DNA of 64,000 nucleotides from Flavobacterium profundi (GTDB lineage: Bacteria > Bacteroidota > Bacteroidia > Flavobacteriales > Flavobacteriaceae): positions 1 through 64,000 of the forward strand of contig NZ_VDCZ01000006.1 in NCBI RefSeq assembly GCF_006491645.1. Direction: 5' to 3'. The position numbers and the translations under genes were made by a program. Every line of letters starts with the position of its first letter. Position 1 is the stretch's first letter. Positions 28,691 to 39,277 of this stretch are shown piece by piece. A model generated the notes under the pieces. That model was given only the letters and a program-made list of their open reading frames with translations, ran no database searches and was not told where the DNA came from.

Positions 28691-31489
28691 TTAATTCAAC
28701 TTTTCTTTCAAATACTTCCCAGTCACTGAATTCTTATTTTTTGCCACTTCTTCTGGTGTGCCAAAAGCAATTAATTCACCACCATTTTCACCACCTTCCG
28801 GACCAATGTCAATAATATAATCGGCACATTTTATTAGATCTAAATTATGTTCAATTACAATAATGGAATGTCCTTTTTCAATCAAGGCTTCAAAGGATTG
28901 TAATAATTTTTTAATATCATGAAAATGTAAACCTGTTGTTGGTTCGTCAAAAACAAATAAGGCTTTGTCTTTAATAGTACCTTTTACTAAAAAGGAAGCT
29001 AATTTGATACGTTGGGCTTCACCACCAGACAAGGTAGATGAAGATTGTCCTAATTGCACATAGCCTAAACCAACATCCTGTAAGGGTTGTAATTTTTGAG
29101 TGATTTTAGTTTGTTTATGAAGATCAAAGAATGCTACCGCATCATCAATTGTCATGGTTAGAATGTCATCGATGTTTTTGCCTTCAAAAGTAACTTCTAA
29201 AATCTCTTTTTTAAATCGTTTTCCATTACAGGTTTCACATTCTAAGTGCACATCTGCCATGAATTGCATTTCAATGGTTACTTCACCATCTCCTTTACAA
29301 GTTTCACAACGACCTCCATCTACGTTAAATGAAAAATGTTTGGCTTGATACCCTCTTAATTTGGATAAATTTTGTTTGGAAAACAAATCTCGAATATCAT
29401 CATAGGCCTTAATGTAAGTCACTGGATTGGAACGCGAACTTCGCCCAATAGGATTTTGATCTACATATTCAATATGCTTAATATTTGCAAAACTGCCATT
29501 TATCTCTGTAAATTGTCCAGGTTTTTCACTAACGCCTTCTAATTTTTTTTGAATGGCTGGAAATAAAATTTTCTTAACTAACGTACTTTTTCCACTACCA
29601 GAAACTCCTGTAATAACTGTTAAACAATCTAAAGGGAAAGTGAAATTCTGATTTTTTAGGTTGTTTTCACGAGCCCCAATAATATCGATATAATTTTTAA
29701 ACTTTCTTCTTTTTTGAGGTACAGCAATTTGTTCTTTTCCATTTAGATATTTAGCTGTTAAAGATTCCGATTGTAAGATTTCTTCATAGGTCCCTTGTGC
29801 TACTAATTCTCCACCAAAAGTACCTGCTTCCGGACCAATATCTATAATCATATCGGCTGCTTTCATGATGTCTTCATCGTGTTCCACTACAATTACAGTA
29901 TTTCCTAAATCACGTAGGTTTTTCAATACTTCTATTAAACGTTCGGTATCTTTTGGGTGTAAACCAATACTTGGCTCATCCAAAATATACATCGAACCCA
30001 CTAAACTACTTCCTAAAGAGGTAGCCAAATTAATACGTTGTGATTCTCCTCCTGAAAGAGACGCAGAATTTCGGTTTAACGTCAAATAACTTAAGCCTAC
30101 ATTCGCTAGAAAGCCTAAACGATTATTAATTTCAATGAGTAATCGTTTTGCTACTTTAGCATCGTATTCATTAAGTTCAAGTTTTTTGAAAAATTCAATT
30201 AGATTCACAATTGGTAAATCTACCAATTCGGTTATAGTATGATTAGCAATCTTAATATTATTCGCTTCTGGTCGCAACCTTTTACCTTTGCACAATGTGC
30301 ATTTGGTTTTACCTCTATAACGAGATAATAAAACGCGATTTTGAATTTTATAATTTTTTTCTTCTAATTCCGTGAAGAAATCATGTAAACCCGTAAAGTA
30401 TTTATTTCCGTCCCAAATGAGTTGTTTTTGTTCTTTGGTTAACTCAAAAAAGGATTTATGAATAGGAAAATCAAATTTATAGGCATTGTTTACCAATTGG
30501 TCGCGGTACCAACTCATACTGTCTCCTCTCCAAGGGAAAATAGCATTTTCATAGACTGATAATGCTGTATTTGGAATTACTAAATCTTCATCAATACCAA
30601 TAATGTTTCCGTAACCTTCACATTTAGGACAAGCTCCATAAGGGTTGTTAAAACTGAACAAATGGACGTTAGGTTCTAAAAAAGTAATCCCATCCAATTC
30701 AAAATTGGAACTATAATGTAGTCTTTTTTGAGTATCTACTTCTTGTAAATAACACTCTCCTTTACCTTCATAAAAAGCAGTCTGAACGGCATCAGCTAAT
30801 CGATTGTAGAATTCTTCTTCCTTTTTTACAATAATACGATCAATAATCAAAAATATTTCATTATCTGAGGTCACTTCGAGCGAAGTCGAGAAGTCATCCA
30901 AACGAATCATTTCATTATTTACCAAAATACGAGCAAATCCTTGTTGAAGCAATACTTTTAATTTGTCTTCCAATGCTCTTCCTTTTTCCAAATGAATAGG
31001 AGCTAAAAGCAACCATTTTGAATTTAAATCGAAAGTCTTTATTTCTTGGATAACATCAGTGACGGTATCTTTTTTTACTTCTTTTCCTGAAATAGGAGAG
31101 TAGGTTTTACCAATTCTGGCATATAACAGTTTTAAATAATCGTATATTTCGGTAGAAGTACCAACAGTAGAACGTGCATTGGTAGTATTTACCTTTTGTT
31201 CAATGGCAATAGCTGGTGCAATTCCTTTAATGTATTCTACTTTAGGTTTGTCTAAACGACCTAAAAACTGTCTCGCATATGAAGATAAACTTTCAACATA
31301 ACGTCTTTGACCTTCTGCATAAAGGGTATCAAAAGCCAAACTTGATTTACCAGATCCAGACAAACCCGTTATAACTACAAGTTTGTTTCTAGGAATAGCA
31401 ACATCAATATTTTTGAGATTATGCAATTGAGCTCCTTTAATAAGGATGTTTTTTTTAGGCTCTAATTTTGAAAAATCTGTTTTTACCAT
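28691..31489 (-). CDS. uvrA: Excinuclease ABC subunit A
   Basis: DNA-damage recognition ATPase of nucleotide excision repair. At 932 residues it has the usual length. Walker A motifs are GLSGSGKS (42-49) and GVSGSGKS (about 624); ABC signatures are LSGGESQRI and LSGGEAQRI. The zinc-binding CxxC pairs are visible ([34 protein letters not shown]). Residues about 197-208 ([12 protein letters not shown]) are encoded by a REP-like palindrome and look like a late insertion in a variable loop near the UvrB-binding region. A TATCTTTG promoter lies just upstream. Confidence 0.98.
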   Translation of the reverse strand: MVKTDFSKLEPKKNILIKGAQLHNLKNIDVAIPRNKLVVITGLSGSGKSSLAFDTLYAEGQRRYVESLSSYARQFLGRLDKPKVEYIKGIAPAIAIEQKVNTTNARSTVGTSTEIYDYLKLLYARIGKTYSPISGKEVKKDTVTDVIQEIKTFDLNSKWLLLAPIHLEKGRALEDKLKVLLQQGFARILVNNEMIRLDDFSTSLEVTSDNEIFLIIDRIIVKKEEEFYNRLADAVQTAFYEGKGECYLQEVDTQKRLHYSSNFELDGITFLEPNVHLFSFNNPYGACPKCEGYGNIIGIDEDLVIPNTALSVYENAIFPWRGDSMSWYRDQLVNNAYKFDFPIHKSFFELTKEQKQLIWDGNKYFTGLHDFFTELEEKNYKIQNRVLLSRYRGKTKCTLCKGKRLRPEANNIKIANHTITELVDLPIVNLIEFFKKLELNEYDAKVAKRLLIEINNRLGFLANVGLSYLTLNRNSASLSGGESQRINLATSLGSSLVGSMYILDEPSIGLHPKDTERLIEVLKNLRDLGNTVIVVEHDEDIMKAADMIIDIGPEAGTFGGELVAQGTYEEILQSESLTAKYLNGKEQIAVPQKRRKFKNYIDIIGARENNLKNQNFTFPLDCLTVITGVSGSGKSTLVKKILFPAIQKKLEGVSEKPGQFTEINGSFANIKHIEYVDQNPIGRSSRSNPVTYIKAYDDIRDLFSKQNLSKLRGYQAKHFSFNVDGGRCETCKGDGEVTIEMQFMADVHLECETCNGKRFKKEILEVTFEGKNIDDILTMTIDDAVAFFDLHKQTKITQKLQPLQDVGLGYVQLGQSSSTLSGGEAQRIKLASFLVKGTIKDKALFVFDEPTTGLHFHDIKKLLQSFEALIEKGHSIIVIEHNLDLIKCADYIIDIGPEGGENGGELIAFGTPEEVAKNKNSVTGKYLKEKLN
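30870..30895. repeat. REP-like palindrome inside uvrA
   Basis: The plus strand carries CTTCGAGCGAAGTCGAGAAG, which pairs as CTTCGA/TCGAG-type arms. The same kind of short palindrome (ctcGACTxCGCTCGAg) is a common dispersed intergenic element in Flavobacteriia. Here it lies in the coding sequence, in frame. Confidence 0.55.
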
Positions 31490-31508
31490 AATAAAATCTA
31501 AAGGAATG

Positions 31509-31516
31509 CAAAGATA
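31509..31516 (-). promoter_or_regulatory. -7 element of uvrA
   Basis: The minus strand reads TATCTTTG, an exact TAnnTTTG, 20 nt before the uvrA ATG. Confidence 0.6.
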
Positions 31517-31618
31517 ATTAATCTAAAAATAAGTTCCATATGCATTAGCATTTCATTTTAATTTGTAGATTTTTTTTAACTTTTATAGGTCTTAACCCTG
31601 TTCTTATACTTAATATTT

Positions 31619-31652
31619 ACCTATACATAACCTATACGAAAGCGTTGTAATT
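31619..31652 (+). promoter_or_regulatory. Paired ACCTATAC repeats upstream of the glycan-binding protein gene
   Basis: ACCTATACA (31619-31627) and ACCTATACG (31630-31638) are direct repeats in 11-bp phase, followed by ACGAAAGCGTTGTAATT (31636-31652). A similar set precedes susC at 36 kb. They are candidate sites for the LuxR-type regulator encoded at 33.2 kb. Confidence 0.4.
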
Positions 31653-31845
31653 GACTTGAAAATGTTCTGATTCAAATTTATTATTAGCGTTAAAATCTTT
31701 GTTTTTCAGTGTTTTAGTATGTTTTGTAATAGTTTGTCTTAAAATATATAGTTGTATAGTTTCTATAACACTCATTTTGTTTTTCATGACTTTTTAGTTT
31801 ATAAATTTAGATATTCTTATTTTTTAACTATTTTAATTGTATAAT

Positions 31846-33087
31846 ATGAAAAAAATTACTCTTTTAATTATCTTATTAGGAATTTCGATAGGGTATTCCC
31901 AATCTTTTCCTCTTGATTTTTCAGACCCTTTGGATTTAATGACGGGCTATGATGGTTGTAATGTTACCATAGTTGATGATGCAGGTGATATGGTGGCTCA
32001 AGTTGTGGGAGGTGGACAATTATACGATACAGCGCAATTAGATTTAGCTCAGAATTTAAATTTAGCAGACGATGCGAATAATACCATTACTTTTAGAATT
32101 AAACCAGCTGCTGGTACAACTTCAGGAAATCATTTGTTGAAGTTTGAAGGTGGAGTAGGTGGTCCAGCTACAGTAGAATTACCTTTTACTACTTCTGGAA
32201 CAACTTGGCAAACTATATCGTTAGATTTTGGAAGTGGTTTAGGGAATTATTCAAAAGTGGTGTTTTTTACCGATTTCAATAACTACGAAACAGATACGTA
32301 TTGGGTGGATGATTTTGCTGGAGGAACCAATGTAGCTCCACCACCACCGTTGCCAACACCTTCTGGGCCTGCACCTGTTCCTACAGCAGATCCATCAACT
32401 GTAGTGAGTATGTATAGTGAATCGTATCCAAATACGTATCAATATTCTTTTGGAACAGGTTCTGATGTAGATTTAGATTCTGGAACGGGAGTTAACAATG
32501 CATTAAAATTAAATTTTGCTGTAGCGGGTTTTGGAGCAGGATATACTGAAACAGATGTAACGAGTGCTCAGTTTGTTCATTTTGATTATTGGACAAGTGA
32601 TGCAACTACGTTTGGGTTGTATTTGATTTCAAATAGCCCAGTTATGGAATATGTGTATCGCTTACCAGAACAAGAAGCAATTGTTTTAAATACATGGAAA
32701 AGTGTTACCATACCCATGTCCTACTTTACTAATTTAGGATTTAATCCAACTACTTGGTTTCAGTATAAGTTTGATGTGGTAGCGGCTACAGCTGGTACAG
32801 TTTATTTTGATAATATTTATTTCACGTCTGCAGCTTTGGATGCGGATAATTTTGATGTACAAAACTTACAGATGTATCCTAATCCTGCGACAACTGCTCT
32901 AAATTTTAAATCGAACGAAACAATTCATCAAATTAAGGTGCTTAATCAATTAGGGCAAGTAATTTTGGTAAACACAATAAATGATAATCAATTCTCAATT
33001 AATGTTGATGGGTTGCAAAAGGGACAGTATTTTGTTACGTTACAATCAGATAATAATTTAATAACAAAGATTTTTATTAAAAATTAA
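31846..33087 (+). CDS. T9SS-exported glycan-binding protein of the laminarin locus
   Basis: The ATG at 31846 opens a signal peptide (MKKITLLIILLGISIGYS|Q). Two carbohydrate-binding-like modules follow. The first (about 20-160) ends in YSKVVFFTDFNNYETDTYWVDDF, close to segments of the SusE-position protein at 40.8 kb. The second (about 185-325) has VHFDYWTSDATTFGLYLIS and TVYFDNIYFTSA. They are joined by a Pro-rich linker. A T9SS type A sorting domain (MYPNPATTALNF...KGQYFVTLQ..IFIKN) ends the protein. It has no catalytic domain; beta-glucan binding at the surface or in the medium is inferred from sequence similarity within the locus. Confidence 0.75.
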   Translation: MKKITLLIILLGISIGYSQSFPLDFSDPLDLMTGYDGCNVTIVDDAGDMVAQVVGGGQLYDTAQLDLAQNLNLADDANNTITFRIKPAAGTTSGNHLLKFEGGVGGPATVELPFTTSGTTWQTISLDFGSGLGNYSKVVFFTDFNNYETDTYWVDDFAGGTNVAPPPPLPTPSGPAPVPTADPSTVVSMYSESYPNTYQYSFGTGSDVDLDSGTGVNNALKLNFAVAGFGAGYTETDVTSAQFVHFDYWTSDATTFGLYLISNSPVMEYVYRLPEQEAIVLNTWKSVTIPMSYFTNLGFNPTTWFQYKFDVVAATAGTVYFDNIYFTSAALDADNFDVQNLQMYPNPATTALNFKSNETIHQIKVLNQLGQVILVNTINDNQFSINVDGLQKGQYFVTLQSDNNLITKIFIKN

Positions 33088-33109
33088 TTGTTTTATAATT
33101 TAAAATATG

Positions 33110-33137
33110 AAAAAGGTGTGCTGTGCATACCTTTTTT
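33110..33137 (+). terminator. Terminator after the glycan-binding protein gene
   Basis: AAAAAGGTGTGC (33110-33121) pairs with GCATACCTTTTT (33125-33136), one G-U pair and a 3-nt loop, followed by T residues. Confidence 0.75.
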
Positions 33138-33196
33138 TATATTTTTATAATGTCATACTTTATTTTTAAATCTTTTAATCGACTAATTTATATATT

Positions 33197-35998
33197 TTGA
33201 GATCAAAAATTTTTCTTTTTCTATTTTTTTGCTTTTTGAATAGTTTTTCTCAAGAATTGCCGCCTATAGTAAAGTATCCTCAAAGTGCTTACTTAGCTGG
33301 GAATCAAAACTGGATGATTACTCAAGACAAAATGCATTCTGTTTTTTTTGCTAATAATGAAGGATTGTTAGAATTTAATGGTGCCAATTGGATTTTATAT
33401 CCATCGCCTAATGAGACGATTATTCGATCGGTTAATGCTATTGACGATAAAGTTTTTACAGGTGCCTATATGGAATTTGGTTTTTGGTCTCGAAATCCAA
33501 ATAACGAATTGGTGTACACTTCATTAAGCTCTAAAGTAAAAGAGAAATTAATTGATGATGAACAATTTTGGAACATACTGCATTATGAACAATGGATTAT
33601 TTTTCAATCTTTTAATAGAATTTATATTTATGATACTAAAACAGAGAAATTTAATATTATTTCTGAAACAGAAGCGATATTAAAAGCATTTGTGGTTAAT
33701 AATGCGATTTATTTTCATGTCATTAATAAAGGATTATTCGAAATTGAAAAAGGGAAGAGCAAACTCATTTCAAATGATCCAATTTTTTTAAATAGTAAAA
33801 TTGTAAACTTGTTTTTTATAAATGAAGAATTATTAGTACAAACTGAGTTTTTAGGATTTTTCAAATTAAAAGACGGTAAATTAAATAAATTTGTTACAGA
33901 TGCAGATACAGAAATTGCATCGAGTAATGTGTATAGTAGTTTGTTATTATCTGATGGTAGTTTTGCTGTTGGAACGGTATCAAATGGTGTTTTTGTATTA
34001 GATAGTAATGGGAAAATTAAATACCATTTAACACAAAATAAAGGATTGAGTAATAATACAGCTTTATCACTTTTTGAAGATGTTGATAAGAATTTATGGA
34101 TTGGTCTTGATAATGGTATTAATTGCATTAACTTACAATCCCCCATAAAAAGCTTTTCTGATGATACCGGAATTTTAGGAACGGTTTATGCTTCTATAGT
34201 TCATAAGGATAAGTTGTATGTGGGAACCAATCAAGGTTTGTTTGTTAAAAAAATAAAAGATGATGATTCTTTTCAATTTATTCAAGGAACTAAAGGGCAA
34301 GTTTGGTCTTTATTTGCAGAGAAGGACGATTTATTTTGCGCGCATAATGTTGGCACTTTTTTGATAGATGATACTAAAGCAAATCTTTTATATGCTGGTT
34401 CAGGTACTTGGAAAATTGAAAAAATACCCAATAGATCCGATTTGTTACTTCAAGGAAACTATATTGGTTTGACTATTTTAAAAAAAGTGAAAAATCAATG
34501 GGTTTTTAGTCATAAAATTAAAGGGTTTGATTACTCATCCAAACATTTTGAATTGACGAAATCGCTAGAAGTTTATATTAGTCATGAATATAAGGGTGTA
34601 TTTCGTCTGCAATTGGATCCAAATTTCACTAAAGCAACTTCTTTTTATACCTATCCTTCTCCTTCAAAAGGGAAAAATTCTTGCTTAATACAATATAATA
34701 ATAGTATATACTATGCTTACAAAGAGGGAGTTTTTAAATTGAACCCTAAAAACAAGCAATTTGAAAAAGATTTAGTTTTAAGCGCTGTTTTTGAAAAAGA
34801 CGAATATACCTCTGGGAAACTTATTGTAGATCAATCCAATAAATTATGGTTGTTTACCAAAAATTACATTCATTATTTCTCTCTAAGTAAATTAAGTAAT
34901 CAATTGAAAGAAAATGTAATTCCAATTCCAGCTTCGTTAACAAATTCTATGCTGGGTTATGAAAATATTACTCAGTTATATAATTCCACGTATTTAATTG
35001 GAACTACTGATGGTTATTATACAATAAACTTAAATGATCTGACTTTTAAAGATTATAAATTAAAAATAACCAATATTGCTATTAATAAACTTAATGAAAA
35101 ATTGAGTAGTCGCTCTATTGTGGATAACGGACTTTTTAAATACAATGAAAACAATATCATTTTTAATTATTCAGTTCCTGAGTATAATAAATATATCAAT
35201 GCAGAATACCAATTTTTATTAGAAGGTTTTCAAGATGAGTGGAGTGAATGGACTTCAAAAACAAGTTCTAATTTTAAAAATCTATCACCTGGTGATTATA
35301 CGTTTAAAGTGAGGGCAAAAATTGCAAATTCTAAACCTGATGATATCGTAACCTATCGTTTCACTATTCTAAAACCATGGTATTTCACAAATTTAGCGTT
35401 GTTAATTTATGTTTTAATTTTAGTGGTAATTGCAATTTATATTCATAGAAGGTATAAAAGGTATTATATCCAAAAAGAACAAAAATTAATAGAAGAGAAT
35501 AATTTATTACTAGAAATTAAGGAGCTTGAAAATGCCCAACAATTAATGAAAATTAAAAATGAGCAATTAGCACAAGATGTAGACAGTAAAAATAGAGAAT
35601 TGGCTGTTTCAACGATGAGCTTAATTAAAAAAGACGAATTATTGGCTTTGATTAAGGAAGATTTAAAAAACGCACCAGAAATTACTAACAAAAGTGTTAA
35701 ATCGGTAATTACTACCATTACAAAAAATATAAATAAAGAAGATTCTTGGAATATTTTTAAAGAAGCTTTTGATAATGCAGATAATGATTTTCTTAAAAAG
35801 GTAAAACTAGATCATCCTACTCTAACTCCAAATGATTTAAGACTTTGCGCCTATTTAAGATTAAATTTGTCTTCAAAAGAGATTGCTCCTTTGCTGAATA
35901 TTTCTGTAAGAAGCGTGGAAATTAAAAGGTATCGTTTGCGTAAAAAGATGAATTTAGATCATGAGCAAGGACTAGTAGAGTACATCTTGTCCTTCTAA
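33197..35998 (+). CDS. Membrane-bound propeller / Y_Y_Y / LuxR-HTH transcriptional regulator
   Basis: A 933-residue regulator of polysaccharide utilisation. Layout: signal peptide (MRSKIFLFLFFCFLNSFS), periplasmic seven-bladed-type propeller repeats (for example SLFEDVDKNLWIGLDNGI), a Y_Y_Y domain (about 650-728, AEYQFLLEGFQDEWSEWTS), one membrane helix (about 731-751), a coiled coil, and a C-terminal LuxR-type HTH (about 873-930, LSSKEIAPLLNISVRSVEIKRYRLRKKM). Unlike hybrid two-component systems it has no kinase or receiver, so glycan binding outside is linked directly to DNA binding inside. The only plausible start with a signal peptide is the TTG at 33197. The neighbouring beta-glucan genes are the likely targets. 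Confidence 0.85.
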   Translation: MRSKIFLFLFFCFLNSFSQELPPIVKYPQSAYLAGNQNWMITQDKMHSVFFANNEGLLEFNGANWILYPSPNETIIRSVNAIDDKVFTGAYMEFGFWSRNPNNELVYTSLSSKVKEKLIDDEQFWNILHYEQWIIFQSFNRIYIYDTKTEKFNIISETEAILKAFVVNNAIYFHVINKGLFEIEKGKSKLISNDPIFLNSKIVNLFFINEELLVQTEFLGFFKLKDGKLNKFVTDADTEIASSNVYSSLLLSDGSFAVGTVSNGVFVLDSNGKIKYHLTQNKGLSNNTALSLFEDVDKNLWIGLDNGINCINLQSPIKSFSDDTGILGTVYASIVHKDKLYVGTNQGLFVKKIKDDDSFQFIQGTKGQVWSLFAEKDDLFCAHNVGTFLIDDTKANLLYAGSGTWKIEKIPNRSDLLLQGNYIGLTILKKVKNQWVFSHKIKGFDYSSKHFELTKSLEVYISHEYKGVFRLQLDPNFTKATSFYTYPSPSKGKNSCLIQYNNSIYYAYKEGVFKLNPKNKQFEKDLVLSAVFEKDEYTSGKLIVDQSNKLWLFTKNYIHYFSLSKLSNQLKENVIPIPASLTNSMLGYENITQLYNSTYLIGTTDGYYTINLNDLTFKDYKLKITNIAINKLNEKLSSRSIVDNGLFKYNENNIIFNYSVPEYNKYINAEYQFLLEGFQDEWSEWTSKTSSNFKNLSPGDYTFKVRAKIANSKPDDIVTYRFTILKPWYFTNLALLIYVLILVVIAIYIHRRYKRYYIQKEQKLIEENNLLLEIKELENAQQLMKIKNEQLAQDVDSKNRELAVSTMSLIKKDELLALIKEDLKNAPEITNKSVKSVITTITKNINKEDSWNIFKEAFDNADNDFLKKVKLDHPTLTPNDLRLCAYLRLNLSSKEIAPLLNISVRSVEIKRYRLRKKMNLDHEQGLVEYILSF

Positions 35999-35999
35999 T

Positions 36000-36059
36000 A
36001 CCTATACAATTAAAATTTTACCTATACATTGCCACAACATCAACGTTTTCGTTGTTAAT
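36000..36059 (+). promoter_or_regulatory. Paired ACCTATACA repeats and inverted repeat upstream of susC
   Basis: ACCTATACA occurs at 36000-36008 and 36020-36028 (20-bp phase), followed by the inverted repeat CAACG-TTTT-CGTTG (36041-36054) and TTAATT. The ACG(A/T)3-4(G)CGTTGTxAATT piece also follows the repeats at 31.6 kb. A candidate regulator site about 200 nt before the susC ATG. Confidence 0.4.
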
Positions 36060-36224
36060 TTTAAGATTTTTTTAAGATTGTATAATGCTTAAAAATAGGA
36101 CGGTTTTTTATCAATAACGCAATAAAAAGATATTTTTTTTACAGTGTATATTTTTTGTTGAGGTTATTTTAAATTTATTATTAAATCAATCGTTTAATTT
36201 TAGCTTTATAAACCGAAACATATT

Positions 36225-39200
36225 ATGAGATCAAATTTTTTACTAATTGCATTTCTATTATTAACAGCTATGGGTTTTGCACAAAACGTAGATGTTTCTG
36301 GAAGTGTACTTGATTTAGGTACTGGGGAACCAATACCTAGTGTTAACATCTTTGCTAAAGATTATAAGATTGGAACTTCCACAGATTTTGATGGGAATTT
36401 TACTCTTTCTAATGTACCAGTAGGTGTTACTTTAGTTTTTAGTTATGTGGGATACAATAATTACGAATACAAAGTAACCAAATCTGAAATCATTAAAATT
36501 AGTATGGTTCAAGATTTAAAAGCTTTAGAAGAAGTTGTATTAATAGGATATAATACAAAAGCTAAAAAGGACGTAACGGGTTCTGTTAGTGTAGTAGGAT
36601 CTGAAACAATCGAAGATTTAAGGCCTGTTATTGCTACACAAGCTTTGCAAGGGACGGTTTCAGGTGTGTATGTATCATCTGCTTCAGGTGCTCCTGGTTC
36701 AGGATTTAATATTAGAATCAGAGGAATTTCTTCCAATGGTCAAAATGGTCCACTAGTATTAATCGATGGATATGCAGGAGATTTAGGTCTACTTAATCCT
36801 AATGATATTGAATCTATTACTGTATTAAAGGATGCTCAAGCATCTGTATATGGTGCTCAAGGTGCAAACGGAGTGGTTTTAGTTACTACAAAACAAGGTA
36901 AGAAAAATACAAAAACTAGAGTATCTTTCAATTCGTATACAGGATTTCAAGAAACAACTAAAAAATTAAATGTTTTAAATGCAACTGAGTATGCTCTAAT
37001 TTTAAATGAAAGTTTTGCAAATAACGGTCAAGCTTTGCCTTATCCTAATGTTGAAAATATTGGTATTGGAACAGACTGGCAGGATGAAGTATTCCAAAAA
37101 GCACCAATTACAAATAATGATTTTTCTATATCAGGTGGTACAGACAGAACTACTTATATGTTAAGTGCTTCAAAAATTAAGCAAGATGGCATTGTAGGCT
37201 TAGAAAAATCTGGTTTTGATAGGAGTACAGCTAGGTTAGCATTTGGTATCGATTTATTTGAAAAATTAAATTTTAAAACTAATATTATTTATACCGACTA
37301 TAATCGTCAAGGATTAAATGAAGGTGGGTTAGGATCTGTTTTATTCAATGCTTTAAATGCACCACCTACTTTAACTCCTTATGATTCCAATGGGAATTAT
37401 ACTTTAATACCTGATACTTCGGGGTACGGATTGGAAGTAATTAATCCTTTGGCTCAAATACATAATACCTACAATTCCTATAACCAAGAAAAAATTAACG
37501 GAAATTTTGTTTTAGAATACAAACCTTTTACAGATTTTAAAGTTACGACTCGATATGGTTTTAGTACTGCTAACGATGTATCGAAAAGTTTTAGCCCAGA
37601 AATTTTTTATGGAACAGGTAAAGTCTTTAATAATACTAGAAGTTTTGTAAATCAATCCGCAAGAAAATTCAGTAATTATACTTTGGATGTATTTGGTGAA
37701 TATGAAAAAAGAATTTTTGAAAATCATAAGTTTAAAGTAACTTTAGGAGGAACTTTATATGCTGAAACTGGTGAAGGTGTTAATGCTACAGGATATGATG
37801 TTCCATATAATTCATGGGAGTATGCAGATATTGCTTTAGCAAATGGAAATGTTCCAGACGGCGTTAAACCTAATGGATCTTATAAATCTCCAACTTACAA
37901 AAGGCCGTCATTATTTGCGACTTTAGACTATGATTACAAGGGTAAATATTTATTATCCTTAATCGCTAGAAGAGATCAATCATCAAAATTTGGTCCAGAC
38001 TTTAATGTGGGTAACTTTAATTCGATACTTGCTGGATGGGTTATTTCTGATGAAGATTTTTTTAATACTGATGGTAAAATAAATTTTCTAAAATTAAGAG
38101 CTAGTTATGGAAGCTTAGGTGTAGATGCAATTGATAATAATGTGTTTAGATCAAACTTAGTAACATCAAGTTACGTTTTAGATGGAACTATTCTTAATGG
38201 TTTTGCTCCTGGGGTTATTCCAAATAAATCTGTAAAATGGGAATCAGATACCAAATTAGATATTGGTTTAGATACAAAAATGTTCAATAATAAGTTAGAA
38301 GTAACTATTGAATACTATCAAAATAAGAGAAAAGATTTATTAATAATAGGAACACCTGTTTCAGGAATTGGTGGTGGTGGAGCACCTGGATCAGGTAATC
38401 CAACAATCAATGCGGGTAGTGTTACTAACAAGGGGTTTGAGTTTGCAGTAGATTATAAAAATAATGACCATGAATTCAAGTACAATATTGGATTTAATAT
38501 TACTTCTATAAACAACAATGTAGATGAGGTTAATAATGGATCAGGGTTTATCGATATTGGGGCTTTTGGTGTAGGTCAACCGATACCTACAAGAATGCAA
38601 GAAGGACAACCTATTGGGTCATTTTTTGGATATGTAACGGATGGAATTTTTCAAAATCAAGAAGAAGTAAACAATCATCCTTCACAAGTGGCTTTGGGTG
38701 CACCAGCACAGCCAGGTGATATACGTTATAAAGATATGAATGGTGATGGTGTTATTAATTTGGACGATAGAGCTTTTATAGGTAAAGCAATAGCAGATTA
38801 TAATTTAGGTTTTAATTTTGGATTAAATTATAAAGGATTCGACTTTATGGCTTATTCTTTTGCTTCAATTGGAAATGATATGATTCGTAATTATGAAAGA
38901 ACTGAAAATAGATTGAATAAAATGAATTATGTTTTAGGTAGATGGACAGGTGAAGGAACCAGTACAGAAGTTCCTAGAGTAACAGCTGGACCTTCTGCTA
39001 ATAATGTTTTTTCAGATTATTTTGTAGAAGATGCATCGTTCTTACGAATTCAAAACATTCAATTAGGATATTCATTACCATCCAAATTCATTGAAAATAT
39101 TAAATTAACTAAAGTGAGAATATATGGATCGATAAACAATGTATACACATTTACAAAATACAGAGGTTTTGATCCAGCAGCTAACAGTGGCCAACCCATT

Positions 39201-39272
39201 TCTGGAGGAATTGATTTTGGTTATTATCCTTCTCCAAGAATTTATATGTTAGGTTTAAATGTTACTTTTTAA
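36225..39272 (+). CDS. susC: SusC/RagA-family TonB-dependent outer-membrane transporter (laminarin locus)
   Basis: A 1015-residue outer-membrane receptor that imports oligosaccharides with energy from TonB. Signal peptide (MRSNFLLIAFLLLTAMGFA), an N-terminal carboxypeptidase-regulatory-like domain (VSGSVLDLGTGEPIPSVNI...STDFDGNFTL), the plug domain (VSGVYVSSASGAPGSGFNIRIRGISS; VLKDAQASVYGAQGANGVVLVTTKQG) and a 22-strand-type barrel ending in LGLNVTF. The SusD partner follows 5 nt later. A weak -7 element TAGCTTTA lies at 36201-36208. Beta-1,3-glucan oligosaccharides are the likely cargo given the downstream enzymes. Confidence 0.93.
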   Translation: MRSNFLLIAFLLLTAMGFAQNVDVSGSVLDLGTGEPIPSVNIFAKDYKIGTSTDFDGNFTLSNVPVGVTLVFSYVGYNNYEYKVTKSEIIKISMVQDLKALEEVVLIGYNTKAKKDVTGSVSVVGSETIEDLRPVIATQALQGTVSGVYVSSASGAPGSGFNIRIRGISSNGQNGPLVLIDGYAGDLGLLNPNDIESITVLKDAQASVYGAQGANGVVLVTTKQGKKNTKTRVSFNSYTGFQETTKKLNVLNATEYALILNESFANNGQALPYPNVENIGIGTDWQDEVFQKAPITNNDFSISGGTDRTTYMLSASKIKQDGIVGLEKSGFDRSTARLAFGIDLFEKLNFKTNIIYTDYNRQGLNEGGLGSVLFNALNAPPTLTPYDSNGNYTLIPDTSGYGLEVINPLAQIHNTYNSYNQEKINGNFVLEYKPFTDFKVTTRYGFSTANDVSKSFSPEIFYGTGKVFNNTRSFVNQSARKFSNYTLDVFGEYEKRIFENHKFKVTLGGTLYAETGEGVNATGYDVPYNSWEYADIALANGNVPDGVKPNGSYKSPTYKRPSLFATLDYDYKGKYLLSLIARRDQSSKFGPDFNVGNFNSILAGWVISDEDFFNTDGKINFLKLRASYGSLGVDAIDNNVFRSNLVTSSYVLDGTILNGFAPGVIPNKSVKWESDTKLDIGLDTKMFNNKLEVTIEYYQNKRKDLLIIGTPVSGIGGGGAPGSGNPTINAGSVTNKGFEFAVDYKNNDHEFKYNIGFNITSINNNVDEVNNGSGFIDIGAFGVGQPIPTRMQEGQPIGSFFGYVTDGIFQNQEEVNNHPSQVALGAPAQPGDIRYKDMNGDGVINLDDRAFIGKAIADYNLGFNFGLNYKGFDFMAYSFASIGNDMIRNYERTENRLNKMNYVLGRWTGEGTSTEVPRVTAGPSANNVFSDYFVEDASFLRIQNIQLGYSLPSKFIENIKLTKVRIYGSINNVYTFTKYRGFDPAANSGQPISGGIDFGYYPSPRIYMLGLNVTF

Positions 39273-39277
39273 AAAAT

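Larger units (their letters stand above)
31490..31845 (+). other. Intergenic region between uvrA and the beta-glucan locus
   Basis: This 356-bp A+T-rich gap contains the uvrA -7 element at the left end and the paired ACCTATAC repeats at 31619-31638. The remaining 190 nt before the ATG at 31846 show no coding frame and no convincing -7 element. Confidence 0.5.
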
